64,000 bases of DNA from Parapusillimonas granuli (lineage in GTDB: Bacteria; Pseudomonadota; Gammaproteobacteria; Burkholderiales; Burkholderiaceae_B). The DNA is taken from contig NZ_JACCEM010000014.1 of assembly GCF_013416525.1 (NCBI RefSeq), forward strand, positions 1 to 64,000, given 5' to 3'. The notes beneath the pieces are model-generated. The model did not search any database. It was not told the DNA's origin and saw nothing but the letters and a program-made list of their open reading frames with translations. The position numbers and the translations under genes were made by a program. This document shows positions 12,369 to 19,883 of the stretch, piece after piece (position 1 is the stretch's first letter; every line of letters begins with the position of its first letter).

Positions 12369-12395
12369 AAAAGGCGCCTTATTGGGCCGCCTTTT
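12369..12395 (-). promoter_or_regulatory. Hairpin in the xsc leader (possible attenuator)
   Basis: AAAAGGCG (12369-12376) pairs with CGCCTTTT (12388-12395) around an 11-base loop. On the minus strand this lies in the predicted 5' untranslated region of xsc, 31 bases before its ATG, and the 3' arm ends in four Ts. It could terminate or pause transcription. On the plus strand the same stem is followed by six Ts, so terminator activity may be in either direction. Confidence 0.35.
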
Positions 12396-12443
12396 TTAAA
12401 CCGAAAATGAAATAATACGTTCCGTTATTTGTTCTATGTGGCA

Positions 12444-12471
12444 ATTTTAAAGTTGGATGGGAAAAAGTCAA
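12444..12471 (-). promoter_or_regulatory. Sigma-70-type promoter of xsc-pta
   Basis: On the minus strand TTGACT (12471-12466) is followed after 16 bp by TAAAAT (12449-12444), close to consensus, with a predicted start site near 12437 and a leader of about 100 bases. The promoter lies in a markedly AT-rich patch. A CGTTCC motif occurs on the minus strand upstream (12494-12489) and in opposite orientation downstream (12418-12423), flanking the promoter. Together with the leader hairpin and the repeat at 12561-12590, this accounts for most of the 333-bp xsc-tauX gap. No gene is seen in that gap. Confidence 0.55.
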
Positions 12472-12560
12472 TTTCATTTATGGTTTTTGGAACGAAATAT
12501 ATTGATTTAGGTAAAAACACCTAGGCGTGGCGGTTTTTCTGCGGCCGGCCGGGCCTCCAA

Positions 12561-12590
12561 CTGGCTCATGCGAAACGTCCGGTCTGGCTC
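12561..12590 (+). promoter_or_regulatory. Candidate TauR operator upstream of tauXY (CTGGCTC direct repeat)
   Basis: CTGGCTC occurs at 12561-12567 and again at 12584-12590, a period of 23 bp, in the same orientation as tauX, which starts at 12672. MocR-type regulators typically bind direct repeats about two helical turns apart. A matching CTGG repeat with the identical 23-bp period lies upstream of tauA. No clear -10 element was found behind this copy. Confidence 0.5.
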
Positions 12591-12671
12591 TAGCCCCGGG
12601 ACCAAGGATCTTCTACCTTACGAAGCAAAGGGGCGGCGCATCTCTGCCCCAAACCGACAGGAGACACAGGA

Positions 12672-13064
12672 ATGTCCGACGAAGAACTGGTCGCGCGCAT
12701 CAAAGCGTTTGGCGACGCCTGGAATCGGCACGACATCGACGCGCTGATGTCGTTCATGCACGAAGACTGCGTGTTCGAAACCGTTGCCGGCCCCGAAGCC
12801 CATGGCTCGCGGCACCAAGGCATGGCCGCCGTGCGCAAAGCCTTCGAAGCGGCGTGGCAGACCATACCGGACGCCCAATGGCTCAACGCCAAGTGCTGGG
12901 CGCACGGCGACAAAGGCGTCATGGAATCCACGTTCACCGGAACCGCCGCCGACGGCTCCCGGATCGAAGCCAACATGGTGGATCTGCTCGAGTTCCGCGA
13001 CGGCAAGATCATCCTGAAGAACGCATTCCGCAAGAACCGGCCCCACCTGCCGGCCCGAGACTGA
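12672..13064 (+). CDS. tauX: SnoaL/NTF2-like protein, probable taurine dehydrogenase small subunit TauX
   Basis: 130 residues forming one NTF2/SnoaL-type fold: helix-rich start (DEELVARIKAFGDAWNRHDIDALMSFMHEDCVFETV), then ADGSRIEANMVDLLEFRDGKIILKNAFRKNRP as the closing strands. On its own the fold only says small cone-shaped binding protein. The assignment comes from context: it precedes a FAD oxidoreductase by 28 bp, lies divergently from xsc, and sits beside tauR-tauCBA, which is the layout of TauXY dehydrogenase systems that deaminate taurine to sulfoacetaldehyde with a cytochrome c acceptor. A generic SnoaL isomerase is the main alternative. GGAGAC lies upstream of the ATG. Confidence 0.68.
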   Translation: MSDEELVARIKAFGDAWNRHDIDALMSFMHEDCVFETVAGPEAHGSRHQGMAAVRKAFEAAWQTIPDAQWLNAKCWAHGDKGVMESTFTGTAADGSRIEANMVDLLEFRDGKIILKNAFRKNRPHLPARD

Positions 13065-13092
13065 AAAATATCTTGTCTGTTACGGAGTCGTG

Positions 13093-14502
13093 ATGGCAGC
13101 CATTACCGAAGTTGCGGACCCTTCCTCGCCCGAGGAATTCCACGAAAACCCCTATGATCCCACCTACGATCCGCTGGTCTCCAAGACCGGCTGCGGCCAG
13201 GCCTATGCGCCCACCTATTGGGTCGGCACGGCGGGCCCGCCGCCCGAAGACGACGGCCCCGTCCGGGCCGACTTCGATGCCGACGTCGTCGTCATCGGCT
13301 CCGGCTTCACCGGTCTGGTCGCGGCGCTGACCCTCGCCAAGGAACACGGCGTCGCCGCGGTGGTGCTGGAGGCCAACCGCGTGGTGTGGGGATGCTCCAG
13401 CCGCAATGGCGGGCAGGGGCAGAACGCATCCGGCCGGCTGTATCGCTCGCAATGGATACAGCGCTGGGGCCAGGACGTCGCCAAGCGCCTGGATGCGGAA
13501 ATCCGCGAAGGCTTCGAATACTGGAAAAGCCTGGTGGCCACCATAGATTGCGACGCCCAGCCGGGCGGCCATCTATATACCGCGCACCGGCCCAAGAAGC
13601 TGGCCTTCCTGCAGAACGAATGCCGCATCATGCGCGAGGTCTTCGGCTACGACAGCCGCATGCTCAGCCGCGCGGAGCTGCACGAGCGCTATGTCGAAGA
13701 CCAGGAAGCCGCGGGCGCGCTGCACGAGCAGGAAGGCGTGGGGGTGCATCCGCTGAAGCTGGCTTTCGGCTATATCCGCCAGGCGCGCGCGCTGGGCGTG
13801 AAAGTGCACCCGGCCAGCCCGGTGCTAGGCTGGGAGACCCGCGGCGGCATACACTACCTGCGCACGCCCGGCGGCACGGTCCGCGCCCGGCGGGTGGCGG
13901 TGGCAACCGGCGGCTACACGCCTCAGGGCCTGCATCCCTCGCTGACCAACCGCATGATGCCGATCCTGTCCAACTCCATGGTGACGCGGCCTTTGACGGC
14001 CGACGAGCGTGCCGAAGCGGGTCTCAAGAGCACGACCTTCATCACCGACACGCGCACGCTGCGCTTCTATTACCGGCTGCTGCCCGACGGCTCCATGCAG
14101 ATCGGCAGCCGCAGCGCGCTGACCGGCGCGGACGCCCAGAACGCGCGCCACCTGGACTTGCTCAAGAACGGCCTGTACAGGAAGTTTCCGCGCCTGCGCG
14201 GCATTCCCATCGCGTATTCGTGGTGGGGCTGGGTCGACGTCAGCCACGACATGATGCCGCGGGTGACGCAGCCCAATCCCGACGAGCTCGTGTTCTATGC
14301 TTTCGGATACGGCGGCAATGGGGTGTCGTCCTCGGCCAATGCCGGCCGGCGGCTGGCGGAACGCGTCGTCGGCAAAGACGGCAAGCAGTGGGACCTGCCC
14401 ATTTACAACAGCCCCTTGCCCGGCCATTTGTTCGCGCCTTTCCGCCGCCTGGGGCAGGCGATGCTCTACAAGTACTACTACTTGCGGGACGAAATGCTGT
14501 GA
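13093..14502 (+). CDS. tauY: FAD-dependent oxidoreductase, probable taurine dehydrogenase large subunit TauY
   Basis: 469 residues of the DAO (D-amino-acid oxidase-like) family. The dinucleotide-binding motif is VVVIGSGFTG at about 65-74, followed by SSRNGGQGQNASG, a signature shared with gamma-glutamylputrescine oxidase-like enzymes. A second FAD contact region lies near the C-terminus (FYAFGYGGNGVSSSANAGRRLAE). Its position after tauX and between xsc and tauR points to TauY, which oxidatively deaminates taurine. A putrescine or glycine oxidase-like role is possible on sequence alone. GTG at 13090 is directly before the ATG; the ATG at 13093 has better spacing to GGAG (13084-13087). It converges on tauR with a 16-bp gap. 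Confidence 0.7.
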   Translation: MAAITEVADPSSPEEFHENPYDPTYDPLVSKTGCGQAYAPTYWVGTAGPPPEDDGPVRADFDADVVVIGSGFTGLVAALTLAKEHGVAAVVLEANRVVWGCSSRNGGQGQNASGRLYRSQWIQRWGQDVAKRLDAEIREGFEYWKSLVATIDCDAQPGGHLYTAHRPKKLAFLQNECRIMREVFGYDSRMLSRAELHERYVEDQEAAGALHEQEGVGVHPLKLAFGYIRQARALGVKVHPASPVLGWETRGGIHYLRTPGGTVRARRVAVATGGYTPQGLHPSLTNRMMPILSNSMVTRPLTADERAEAGLKSTTFITDTRTLRFYYRLLPDGSMQIGSRSALTGADAQNARHLDLLKNGLYRKFPRLRGIPIAYSWWGWVDVSHDMMPRVTQPNPDELVFYAFGYGGNGVSSSANAGRRLAERVVGKDGKQWDLPIYNSPLPGHLFAPFRRLGQAMLYKYYYLRDEML

Positions 14503-14518
14503 TCGGACGCCGGCGGGC

Positions 14519-16030
14519 TCAGCCGTACAGCTTGCGATAGACGCCCGCGAGCTTGTCTATGCCCGCCGGGATCTTCTCCGTGTCGATGGACGTGAAGCCG
14601 ATGCGGATGTCGCTGTTCCTGCCGGGTCCCGGCGTGTGGTAGAACACATGGCCGGGCTCTATGACCACGCCCACGTCCAGGGCCGCGCGCGCGAGTTTTT
14701 CGGTATCGACGTGGGCCGGGGCCTTGACCCAGCTGGACGAGCCGCCCGTGATGGGCACCAGGCTGAATTCGGGCAGGCTCGATGCCAGGGCTTCGGTCAG
14801 GGCTTGCGCGCGCTCCTGGTAGATCAGGGAAATCCGGCGCAGCAGCGCATGGTGGTGGCCCAGGGAAATGAACAGGGCGAAGGCCCGCTGCACATAGGCC
14901 GATGGATGGCGCAGCATGAGGCGGCGCAAGGCCCGCAGCTCGTGGGTCAGTTCGGCGGGCGCCACGATGTAGCCGATGCGCAGCCCCGGCGCGAAGCTTT
15001 TGGAAAGACTGCCCACATAGATGACGCGGCCGTGCTTGTCCAGGCTTTTGAGCGCGGGCGTGGGCGGGTTGCCGTAGCGGTTTTCCGTTTCGTAGTCGTC
15101 CTCGATGATGATGCTGTCCGAGCGTGCGGCGAGTTCCAGCAAGGCCTCGCGCCGCTCTATGGGCATGGTGACCGTGGTGGGGCACTGGTGGCTGGGCGTC
15201 ACGAAAATGTAGTCGCAGGCGGTGAGCTCCGGGGTGATGCACAGGCCGTTTTCGTCCACCGGTAGCGGCATCAGCCGGTCGCTGCGATGGGCGAAGGTAT
15301 TGCGCGCGTCGGGGTAGCCCGGGTCTTCCATGCCGACCACGGTATGGGCGTGTATCAGCAGGTCGGCCAGCAGGTAAAGCGCATGCTGCGCGCCCACCGT
15401 GATCACGATTTCGTCTTTTTCCGCCCAGACGCCGCGCCGGGGCAGCACCTGGGTGCGGATTTCTTCGATCAGGGCGGCGTCGTCGTTGGTGATGAGGTCG
15501 GGCGCCCAGCTGCGTATGTCGAGCACGGACAGCGCCCGGGTGCAGCATTCGCGCCATTCCGCGGTGGGGAACAGGGCGGCGTCGAACTGGGCGTACACGA
15601 AGGGGTAGGGCATGCTCTGCCAGTTGTCGGGCTTGACGATATTGCGCTGCCGTGAAGGATGGAACACGACGCGCTGGTGCCACCTGGCGGCGTGCCGGCG
15701 GGACGCGGATTCGGGTTCGATGGGCGCCGCCACGTGGCTCTTGCGGACGTCGTCGCACACGAAATGCCCGCTGCGCTCGCGCGAGACCAGATAGCCTTCG
15801 GAGACCAGCTGCTGATAGGCGAACACCACGGTGTTGCGCGCCACGCCGAGGTTGTCGGCCAGCAGGCGGCTGGACGGCACGGGGGCGCCGGGCGGCAGGT
15901 GGCCGGAAAGTATCGCCGACACGAGCATCTGCCGGATGCGGCCTTGCAAGCTGAGGCCGGAATCGCCGACCCGCTCGAACAGGGATGTCCAGAGAACGCT
16001 GGAGATGGGGGCGGTGGCGGGTACTTGCAT
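14519..16030 (-). CDS. tauR: MocR-family (GntR-aminotransferase fusion) regulator, probable TauR
   Basis: 503 residues. The N-terminal GntR winged helix (about 25-100, with LPPGAPVPSSRLLADNLGVARNTVVFAYQQLVSEGYL) is fused to a fold-type I aminotransferase-like domain. The PLP lysine is conserved (K344 in SLSKSFAPGLRIGY), with IIEDDYETENRYG and GPGRNSDIRIGFTS. TauR regulators of this family activate taurine genes and sense taurine or its imine with PLP. The frame opens with a TTG at 16042; the ATG at 16030 with GGTGA just upstream is preferred. It lies downstream of tauC on the same strand, with two hairpins in the gap. Confidence 0.85.
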   Translation of the reverse strand: MQVPATAPISSVLWTSLFERVGDSGLSLQGRIRQMLVSAILSGHLPPGAPVPSSRLLADNLGVARNTVVFAYQQLVSEGYLVSRERSGHFVCDDVRKSHVAAPIEPESASRRHAARWHQRVVFHPSRQRNIVKPDNWQSMPYPFVYAQFDAALFPTAEWRECCTRALSVLDIRSWAPDLITNDDAALIEEIRTQVLPRRGVWAEKDEIVITVGAQHALYLLADLLIHAHTVVGMEDPGYPDARNTFAHRSDRLMPLPVDENGLCITPELTACDYIFVTPSHQCPTTVTMPIERREALLELAARSDSIIIEDDYETENRYGNPPTPALKSLDKHGRVIYVGSLSKSFAPGLRIGYIVAPAELTHELRALRRLMLRHPSAYVQRAFALFISLGHHHALLRRISLIYQERAQALTEALASSLPEFSLVPITGGSSSWVKAPAHVDTEKLARAALDVGVVIEPGHVFYHTPGPGRNSDIRIGFTSIDTEKIPAGIDKLAGVYRKLYG

Positions 16031-16058
16031 GGATTTCACCAAATGGCTGAACGAAAGC

Positions 16059-16102
16059 CATCGGGGCCTTGCGGCCCCGATGCGGCTGAAGCAAGCGCTT
16101 CA
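16059..16102 (-). promoter_or_regulatory. Two hairpins in the tauR leader
   Basis: A perfect 10-bp stem with a 4-base loop (catcggggcc at 16059-16068, ggccccgatg at 16073-16082) lies 28 bases upstream of the tauR ATG. Next to it is the palindrome TGAAGC/GCTTCA (16087-16092 and 16097-16102) with loop AAGC. There is no T-run after the first stem on the minus strand, so a classical terminator is unlikely. They could separate tauABC from tauR transcription, limit tauR translation, or act as an operator. Confidence 0.4.
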
Positions 16103-16176
16103 ACGATGATAAAGCAAATTTCGCCTGAAGGGTCGGATCCCGCGTGGGGTCCGGCCCCGTGTGCGGAGCTGGGCCC

Positions 16177-17004
16177 CTACACCTTGCCTTTCCAGGGGAT
16201 CAGCACTTTTTCCAGGTGGCGCAGCAGCAGGTCGAAGATCAGGGCGAAGAAGCCGATGACCAGGATGCCCATGATGACGGTGTCCGAGGCCAGGTACTGC
16301 GCGGCGTTCAGCACCATGAAGCCCAAGCCGCGCGAGGATGCGACCATTTCGGCGGCGACCAGGGTGGTCCAGCCCACGCCGATGCCGATGCGCATGCCGG
16401 TGAAGATTTCCGGCATGGCGGCCTTGAGGATGACGTGGGTGATGATTTGCCGGCTGGATGCGCCCATGGCGTAGGCGGCATGGATTTGCTCGATGGACAC
16501 CGAGCGCACGCCCGAGCGGGCGGCGATCGCCATGGGGGCGAAGATGGCCAGGTAAATGAGGAAGACCTTGGGGAATTCGCCGATGCCGAACCAGATGATC
16601 ACCAGGGGCAGATAGGCCAGCGGCGGCAGCGGCCGGTAGAACTCGATGATGGGGTCGAAGATGCCGCGGGTGATGCGGTTGACGCCCATCAGGACGCCGA
16701 TGGGAATGGCGGTCGCCATCGCCAGCAGGAAGCCGCCCATGACGCGGCCCAGGCTCGCCATGGTGTGCTGCAGCAGCGTCGAGTTGGCGACCCCTTCGGT
16801 CCAGGCTTCGATGAATTTGTTGAAGACCGCGTAGGGCGAAGGCATGAATATGGGCTTGACCCAGCCCATGGTGGTGACCAGAAACCACAGGGCGATCAGC
16901 ACCACGGCCGTCATGAAGCTGATGAAGCCGCTATAGCCGGCGCCGGGCGCCCCATAGACCTTGCCCGGCGTGGCGGGCTTGCCGAGAAACCGCTTCTTAG
17001 GCAT
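16177..17004 (-). CDS. tauC: Taurine ABC transporter permease TauC
   Basis: Inner-membrane permease of the sulfonate/taurine importer. The 275-residue protein has a cytoplasmic N-terminus, about six membrane segments (first near residues 25-45, [17 protein letters not shown]), and the permease coupling loop [24 protein letters not shown] that contacts TauB. It starts at ATG 17004, which overlaps the tauB stop by 8 bp. The frame is open further upstream inside tauB, but that extension lacks membrane character. It belongs to the tauABC operon. Confidence 0.92.
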   Translation of the reverse strand: MPKKRFLGKPATPGKVYGAPGAGYSGFISFMTAVVLIALWFLVTTMGWVKPIFMPSPYAVFNKFIEAWTEGVANSTLLQHTMASLGRVMGGFLLAMATAIPIGVLMGVNRITRGIFDPIIEFYRPLPPLAYLPLVIIWFGIGEFPKVFLIYLAIFAPMAIAARSGVRSVSIEQIHAAYAMGASSRQIITHVILKAAMPEIFTGMRIGIGVGWTTLVAAEMVASSRGLGFMVLNAAQYLASDTVIMGILVIGFFALIFDLLLRHLEKVLIPWKGKV

Positions 17005-17821
17005 GGATGATTTCCGGTTCGCCGGCTGCGCGCTCGTCGCCGTAGATGATACTAAGGATGATTTCGCGCATCTCGATAAAGTCCTGACTGGATTTGATGG
17101 CACGGGCGTCCCTCGTTTCAAGATAGCGTTTATTGAAATCCAGCTCATAGGTGTTGGTGATGCGGCCCGGGCGGGGCGACATGACGATGAGCCGGGATCC
17201 CAGGAACAGGGCTTCTTCGACACTGTGGGTGATGAAGAAGAACATCTTGTGGGTGTGTTGCCAGACGTCCAGCAGCAGTTCCTGGATGGTCTCGCGCGTG
17301 AGGGCGTCGAGCGCCGCCATGGGCTCGTCCATGAGCAGCATCGCCGGATCGCAGGTCAGCGCCCGGGCGATGCCGACCCGCTGCTGCATGCCGCCCGACA
17401 ACTGGTAGATCATGTGCTGGTGGAAATCCTGCAGCCCCACCAGTTCGAGATTGCGTTGCGCGATGCCGCGGCGGGTGGCCTTGTCCACGCCCTGAAGCTT
17501 GAGGCCGAATTCGGTGTTCTCGATGACGTTCAGCCAGGGCAGCAGGGCATGCTTCTGGAACACCACGCCGCGATCCGAGCCGGGGCCCACGATGGGCTTG
17601 TCGCCCAGCAGGATCTCGCCCTGCGTCGGGGACAGAAAACCGGCCAGCAGGTTCAGCAGCGTCGTCTTGCCGCAACCCGAAGCCCCCAGCGCGACCACGA
17701 AGTCGCCGGGTTCGATGTCGAGGTTGACGTCTTTCAAGGCGATGACGGAACCGCCGTCGCGCAGGGCCGGGTACGTGACGCTGACGTCTTTCACACTGAG
17801 TCGGGCCATGGGGGCTGACAT
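16997..17821 (-). CDS. tauB: Taurine ABC transporter ATPase TauB
   Basis: 274-residue ATPase of the nitrate/sulfonate/taurine ABC family. Walker A is GASGCGKTT near residues 51-59, the Q-loop is [10 protein letters not shown], the signature is [15 protein letters not shown], Walker B is [11 protein letters not shown], and the switch histidine follows in [14 protein letters not shown]. It energises TauC-mediated import. An internal start (MARLSVKDV, residue 5) is possible. It follows tauA by 77 bp and overlaps tauC by 8 bp. Confidence 0.94.
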   Translation of the reverse strand: MSAPMARLSVKDVSVTYPALRDGGSVIALKDVNLDIEPGDFVVALGASGCGKTTLLNLLAGFLSPTQGEILLGDKPIVGPGSDRGVVFQKHALLPWLNVIENTEFGLKLQGVDKATRRGIAQRNLELVGLQDFHQHMIYQLSGGMQQRVGIARALTCDPAMLLMDEPMAALDALTRETIQELLLDVWQHTHKMFFFITHSVEEALFLGSRLIVMSPRPGRITNTYELDFNKRYLETRDARAIKSSQDFIEMREIILSIIYGDERAAGEPEIIHA

Positions 17822-17898
17822 GTGTTTCGCTCCTTGTCTGGTGGCCGTCCCGCCGCGGCGGGCGCCTGGGCGCCGCGACGGCGGGACGGCCGGGCCTG

Positions 17899-18936
17899 TT
17901 ACTTGGCCGCCGCTTCGGCGTAGCTTGCGTTGACGAACTTGCTGTAGTCGTCCAGCGGCTTGTCGATCTGGCGCTGTTCCTTCAGGAACTTGGCGCTTTC
18001 CGTGAGAGCCTTGACCGCGCCGCCGTCCTTGCCGCCGCCCAGCCAGGTGCCGGACGCCTGTTCCGCGACGTTGGGGAACAGCAGCAGCTGCAGCGCCGAC
18101 ACGATGTCGTCGGGCTTGCCGCCTATCATCTTGCTGATGCCCTTCACGCCCTGCGAGTCGGGCGCGAGCTTGCCGACGTTGTCGTTGTAGTCTTTATAGG
18201 ACTTGGCCAGGACCTTGGTGAAGGCGGCCATGAACTTCGGGTTCTTGGCGGCCCAGTCGCGGTCGGCCACGATGCCGTCGAAGGTGGGCACGCTGGCCTT
18301 GCCGATTTGCTCGGAGTCGGCGATGGTGGTGCCCGTTTTCTGGATTTCCGTCAGGGCGGGCGGCCATACGTAGGCGGCGTCCAGGTCGCCGCGCTGCCAG
18401 GCGGCGACGATCTGCGGCGGCTGCATGTTAAGGATGTTGACCTTGCGCGGGTCGATGTTCCAGACCTTGTCCATGCCGACCAGCAGGTGGAAGTGCGCGG
18501 TGGACACGAAGGGCACGCCGACCTTCTTGCCGACCAGGTCCTGGGGCTTGGACACGCCCGAACCGTTGCGCGCGACCAGGGCTTCGGACTTCCCGATGTT
18601 GTCCAGGATCCAGAACAGTTCTATGTTGACCCCGCGCGTGACCGCGGCGGTGATGCCGGTGGAACCCAGGATGCCGATGGGCACGTCGCGCGAGGCGAAG
18701 GCCGTGGAAATGTCGCCGGCGGACGAGAACTGGCGCCAGTCGATCTTGTAGCCGGCTTCCTGGGCGGCCTTGTCGAAGCTGCCGTCAGCGATCGCGCTGA
18801 CGAAGGGACCCACGATTTGCTGGTATCCCACGACCACCTTGGTCTGTGCCTGGGCGGCCATCGGGCCCAGGCCGAGTATTCCAGCTGCCATGCCGATCAG
18901 GGCGAATTTGCGACCACGTTGAAACAGGGGCTTCAT
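17899..18936 (-). CDS. tauA: Taurine-binding periplasmic protein TauA
   Basis: 345-residue solute-binding protein. [31 protein letters not shown] is a Sec signal peptide with likely cleavage after AQA (about residue 30). The mature part follows the SsuA/TauA pattern ([71 protein letters not shown]). The start chosen has GGAGAC 7 bases upstream; an in-frame Met at 18999 would put 21 residues before the signal peptide. It is the first gene of tauABC and has a candidate TauR site upstream. Confidence 0.93.
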   Translation of the reverse strand: MKPLFQRGRKFALIGMAAGILGLGPMAAQAQTKVVVGYQQIVGPFVSAIADGSFDKAAQEAGYKIDWRQFSSAGDISTAFASRDVPIGILGSTGITAAVTRGVNIELFWILDNIGKSEALVARNGSGVSKPQDLVGKKVGVPFVSTAHFHLLVGMDKVWNIDPRKVNILNMQPPQIVAAWQRGDLDAAYVWPPALTEIQKTGTTIADSEQIGKASVPTFDGIVADRDWAAKNPKFMAAFTKVLAKSYKDYNDNVGKLAPDSQGVKGISKMIGGKPDDIVSALQLLLFPNVAEQASGTWLGGGKDGGAVKALTESAKFLKEQRQIDKPLDDYSKFVNASYAEAAAK

Positions 18937-19031
18937 GGTTTGTCTCCATTTCGTTATCGCGACACTCTGGAAATGTGCGGCTTTGTGTCGCCTTGCCAAT
19001 GGATAGTGCCTATAGTCCCGGTCTGCGACTA

Positions 19032-19061
19032 GGTCCAGTTGATTTTATTAGATTGGACCAG
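19032..19061 (-). promoter_or_regulatory. Candidate TauR operator upstream of tauABC (CTGG direct repeat)
   Basis: On the minus strand CTGGTCC (19061-19055) and CTGGACC (19038-19032) repeat with a 23-bp period. The proximal copy (AACTGGACCTAG) would overlap the -35 region, with TATAGG (19014-19009) 17 bp further as a possible -10. This arrangement fits activation by a MocR regulator. As I recall, CTGGAC-type direct repeats have been described for TauR; I could not check this here. The rest of the 19000-19202 gap holds a terminator-like hairpin. Confidence 0.55.
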
Positions 19062-19159
19062 TTTCGGCGCCCGGCTTTGACGATGATCAAAGAAGCCGCG
19101 CGCAGGGCGAATTTGCTGGTGAATGGGGGGTGGGGGGCCGATCGGCTTAAGGGTAAATG

Positions 19160-19186
19160 CCGATGCCCGTTTGAGCCGGGCATCGG
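19160..19186 (-). terminator. Terminator-like hairpin after the LOG gene
   Basis: CCGATGCCCG (19160-19169) pairs with CGGGCATCGG (19177-19186) around a 7-base loop, 16 bases beyond the LOG stop on the minus strand. The following bases (CATTTACCC) are only weakly T-rich, so termination may be partial. Confidence 0.45.
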
Positions 19187-19202
19187 GGCGCGGCGCCCCG
19201 AG

Positions 19203-19883
19203 TCATTCGGGCAGGGCGGGGGCGGCCTGGCGTTCTTCGGAGAAGACGTCGCAGTAGTGGTTGATGGTCTGCATGACGACGTCGAGGTCGTCGGTGATGG
19301 TGAGCAGGTCCAGGTCGTTGGGCCCGATCAGGCGGTTCGCCAGCAGTTCCTGGCGCACCCAGGCCACGAGCCCTTCCCAGAAGGCGGTGCCGATCAGGAT
19401 GATGGGCGCGGCCGGCACCTTGCGCGTCTGGACCAGGGTCAGCACTTCGAAGAGCTCGTCCAGCGTGCCGAAACCGCCGGGCAGCGCGATGTAGGCCGCG
19501 CTGTGCATGAAAAAAGTAGCTTTCCGAGAATAAAAGTAATCGAATGTGAGGCTGTGGGTCTGGTAGCGGTTGTTGGTGGTTTCCATGGGCAGCTTGATGT
19601 TCAGGCCCACGCTCTGGCCGCCGGCTTCGAAGGCGCCTTTGTTGGCCGCTTCCATGATGCCGGGGCCGCCGCCCGCGATCACCGGCAGGCCGGCCTGCGC
19701 AAGCCTGGCGCCCACTTGTTCGCTGAGCGCGTAATAGGGTGAATCGGGGCGTATGCGCGCGCTGCCGAACACGCTGACGCCCCAGCCCAGATCCTTCAGC
19801 GTCTCGGCAGCGCGTTGCATCTCTGCCATAATCCCAGGAATCTGCATACTTGCCGGCAGACGGACCAATTTATTGTTTGACAT
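19203..19883 (-). CDS. LOG-family nucleotide phosphoribohydrolase (TIGR00730 type)
   Basis: 226 residues of the lysine-decarboxylase-like Rossmann fold that in studied members cleaves nucleoside 5'-monophosphates, including cytokinin nucleotides, to free base and ribose 5-phosphate. The hallmark motifs are present: VIAGGGPGIMEAANKGAFEAGG (near 68-90) and LPGGFGTLDELFEVLT (near 133-148). The ATG at 19883 overlaps the divergent polA start (CATG). AAGG lies 8 bases upstream. A second Met at residue 12 (19850) is an alternative start that would remove the overlap. Confidence 0.88.
   Translation of the reverse strand: MSNNKLVRLPASMQIPGIMAEMQRAAETLKDLGWGVSVFGSARIRPDSPYYALSEQVGARLAQAGLPVIAGGGPGIMEAANKGAFEAGGQSVGLNIKLPMETTNNRYQTHSLTFDYFYSRKATFFMHSAAYIALPGGFGTLDELFEVLTLVQTRKVPAAPIILIGTAFWEGLVAWVRQELLANRLIGPNDLDLLTITDDLDVVMQTINHYCDVFSEERQAAPALPE

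Noticed and set aside
12672-13064. Calling the SnoaL-like protein a polyketide cyclase or isomerase
   Set aside because: The fold is generic and no polyketide or steroid genes are nearby; the taurine context favours TauX.
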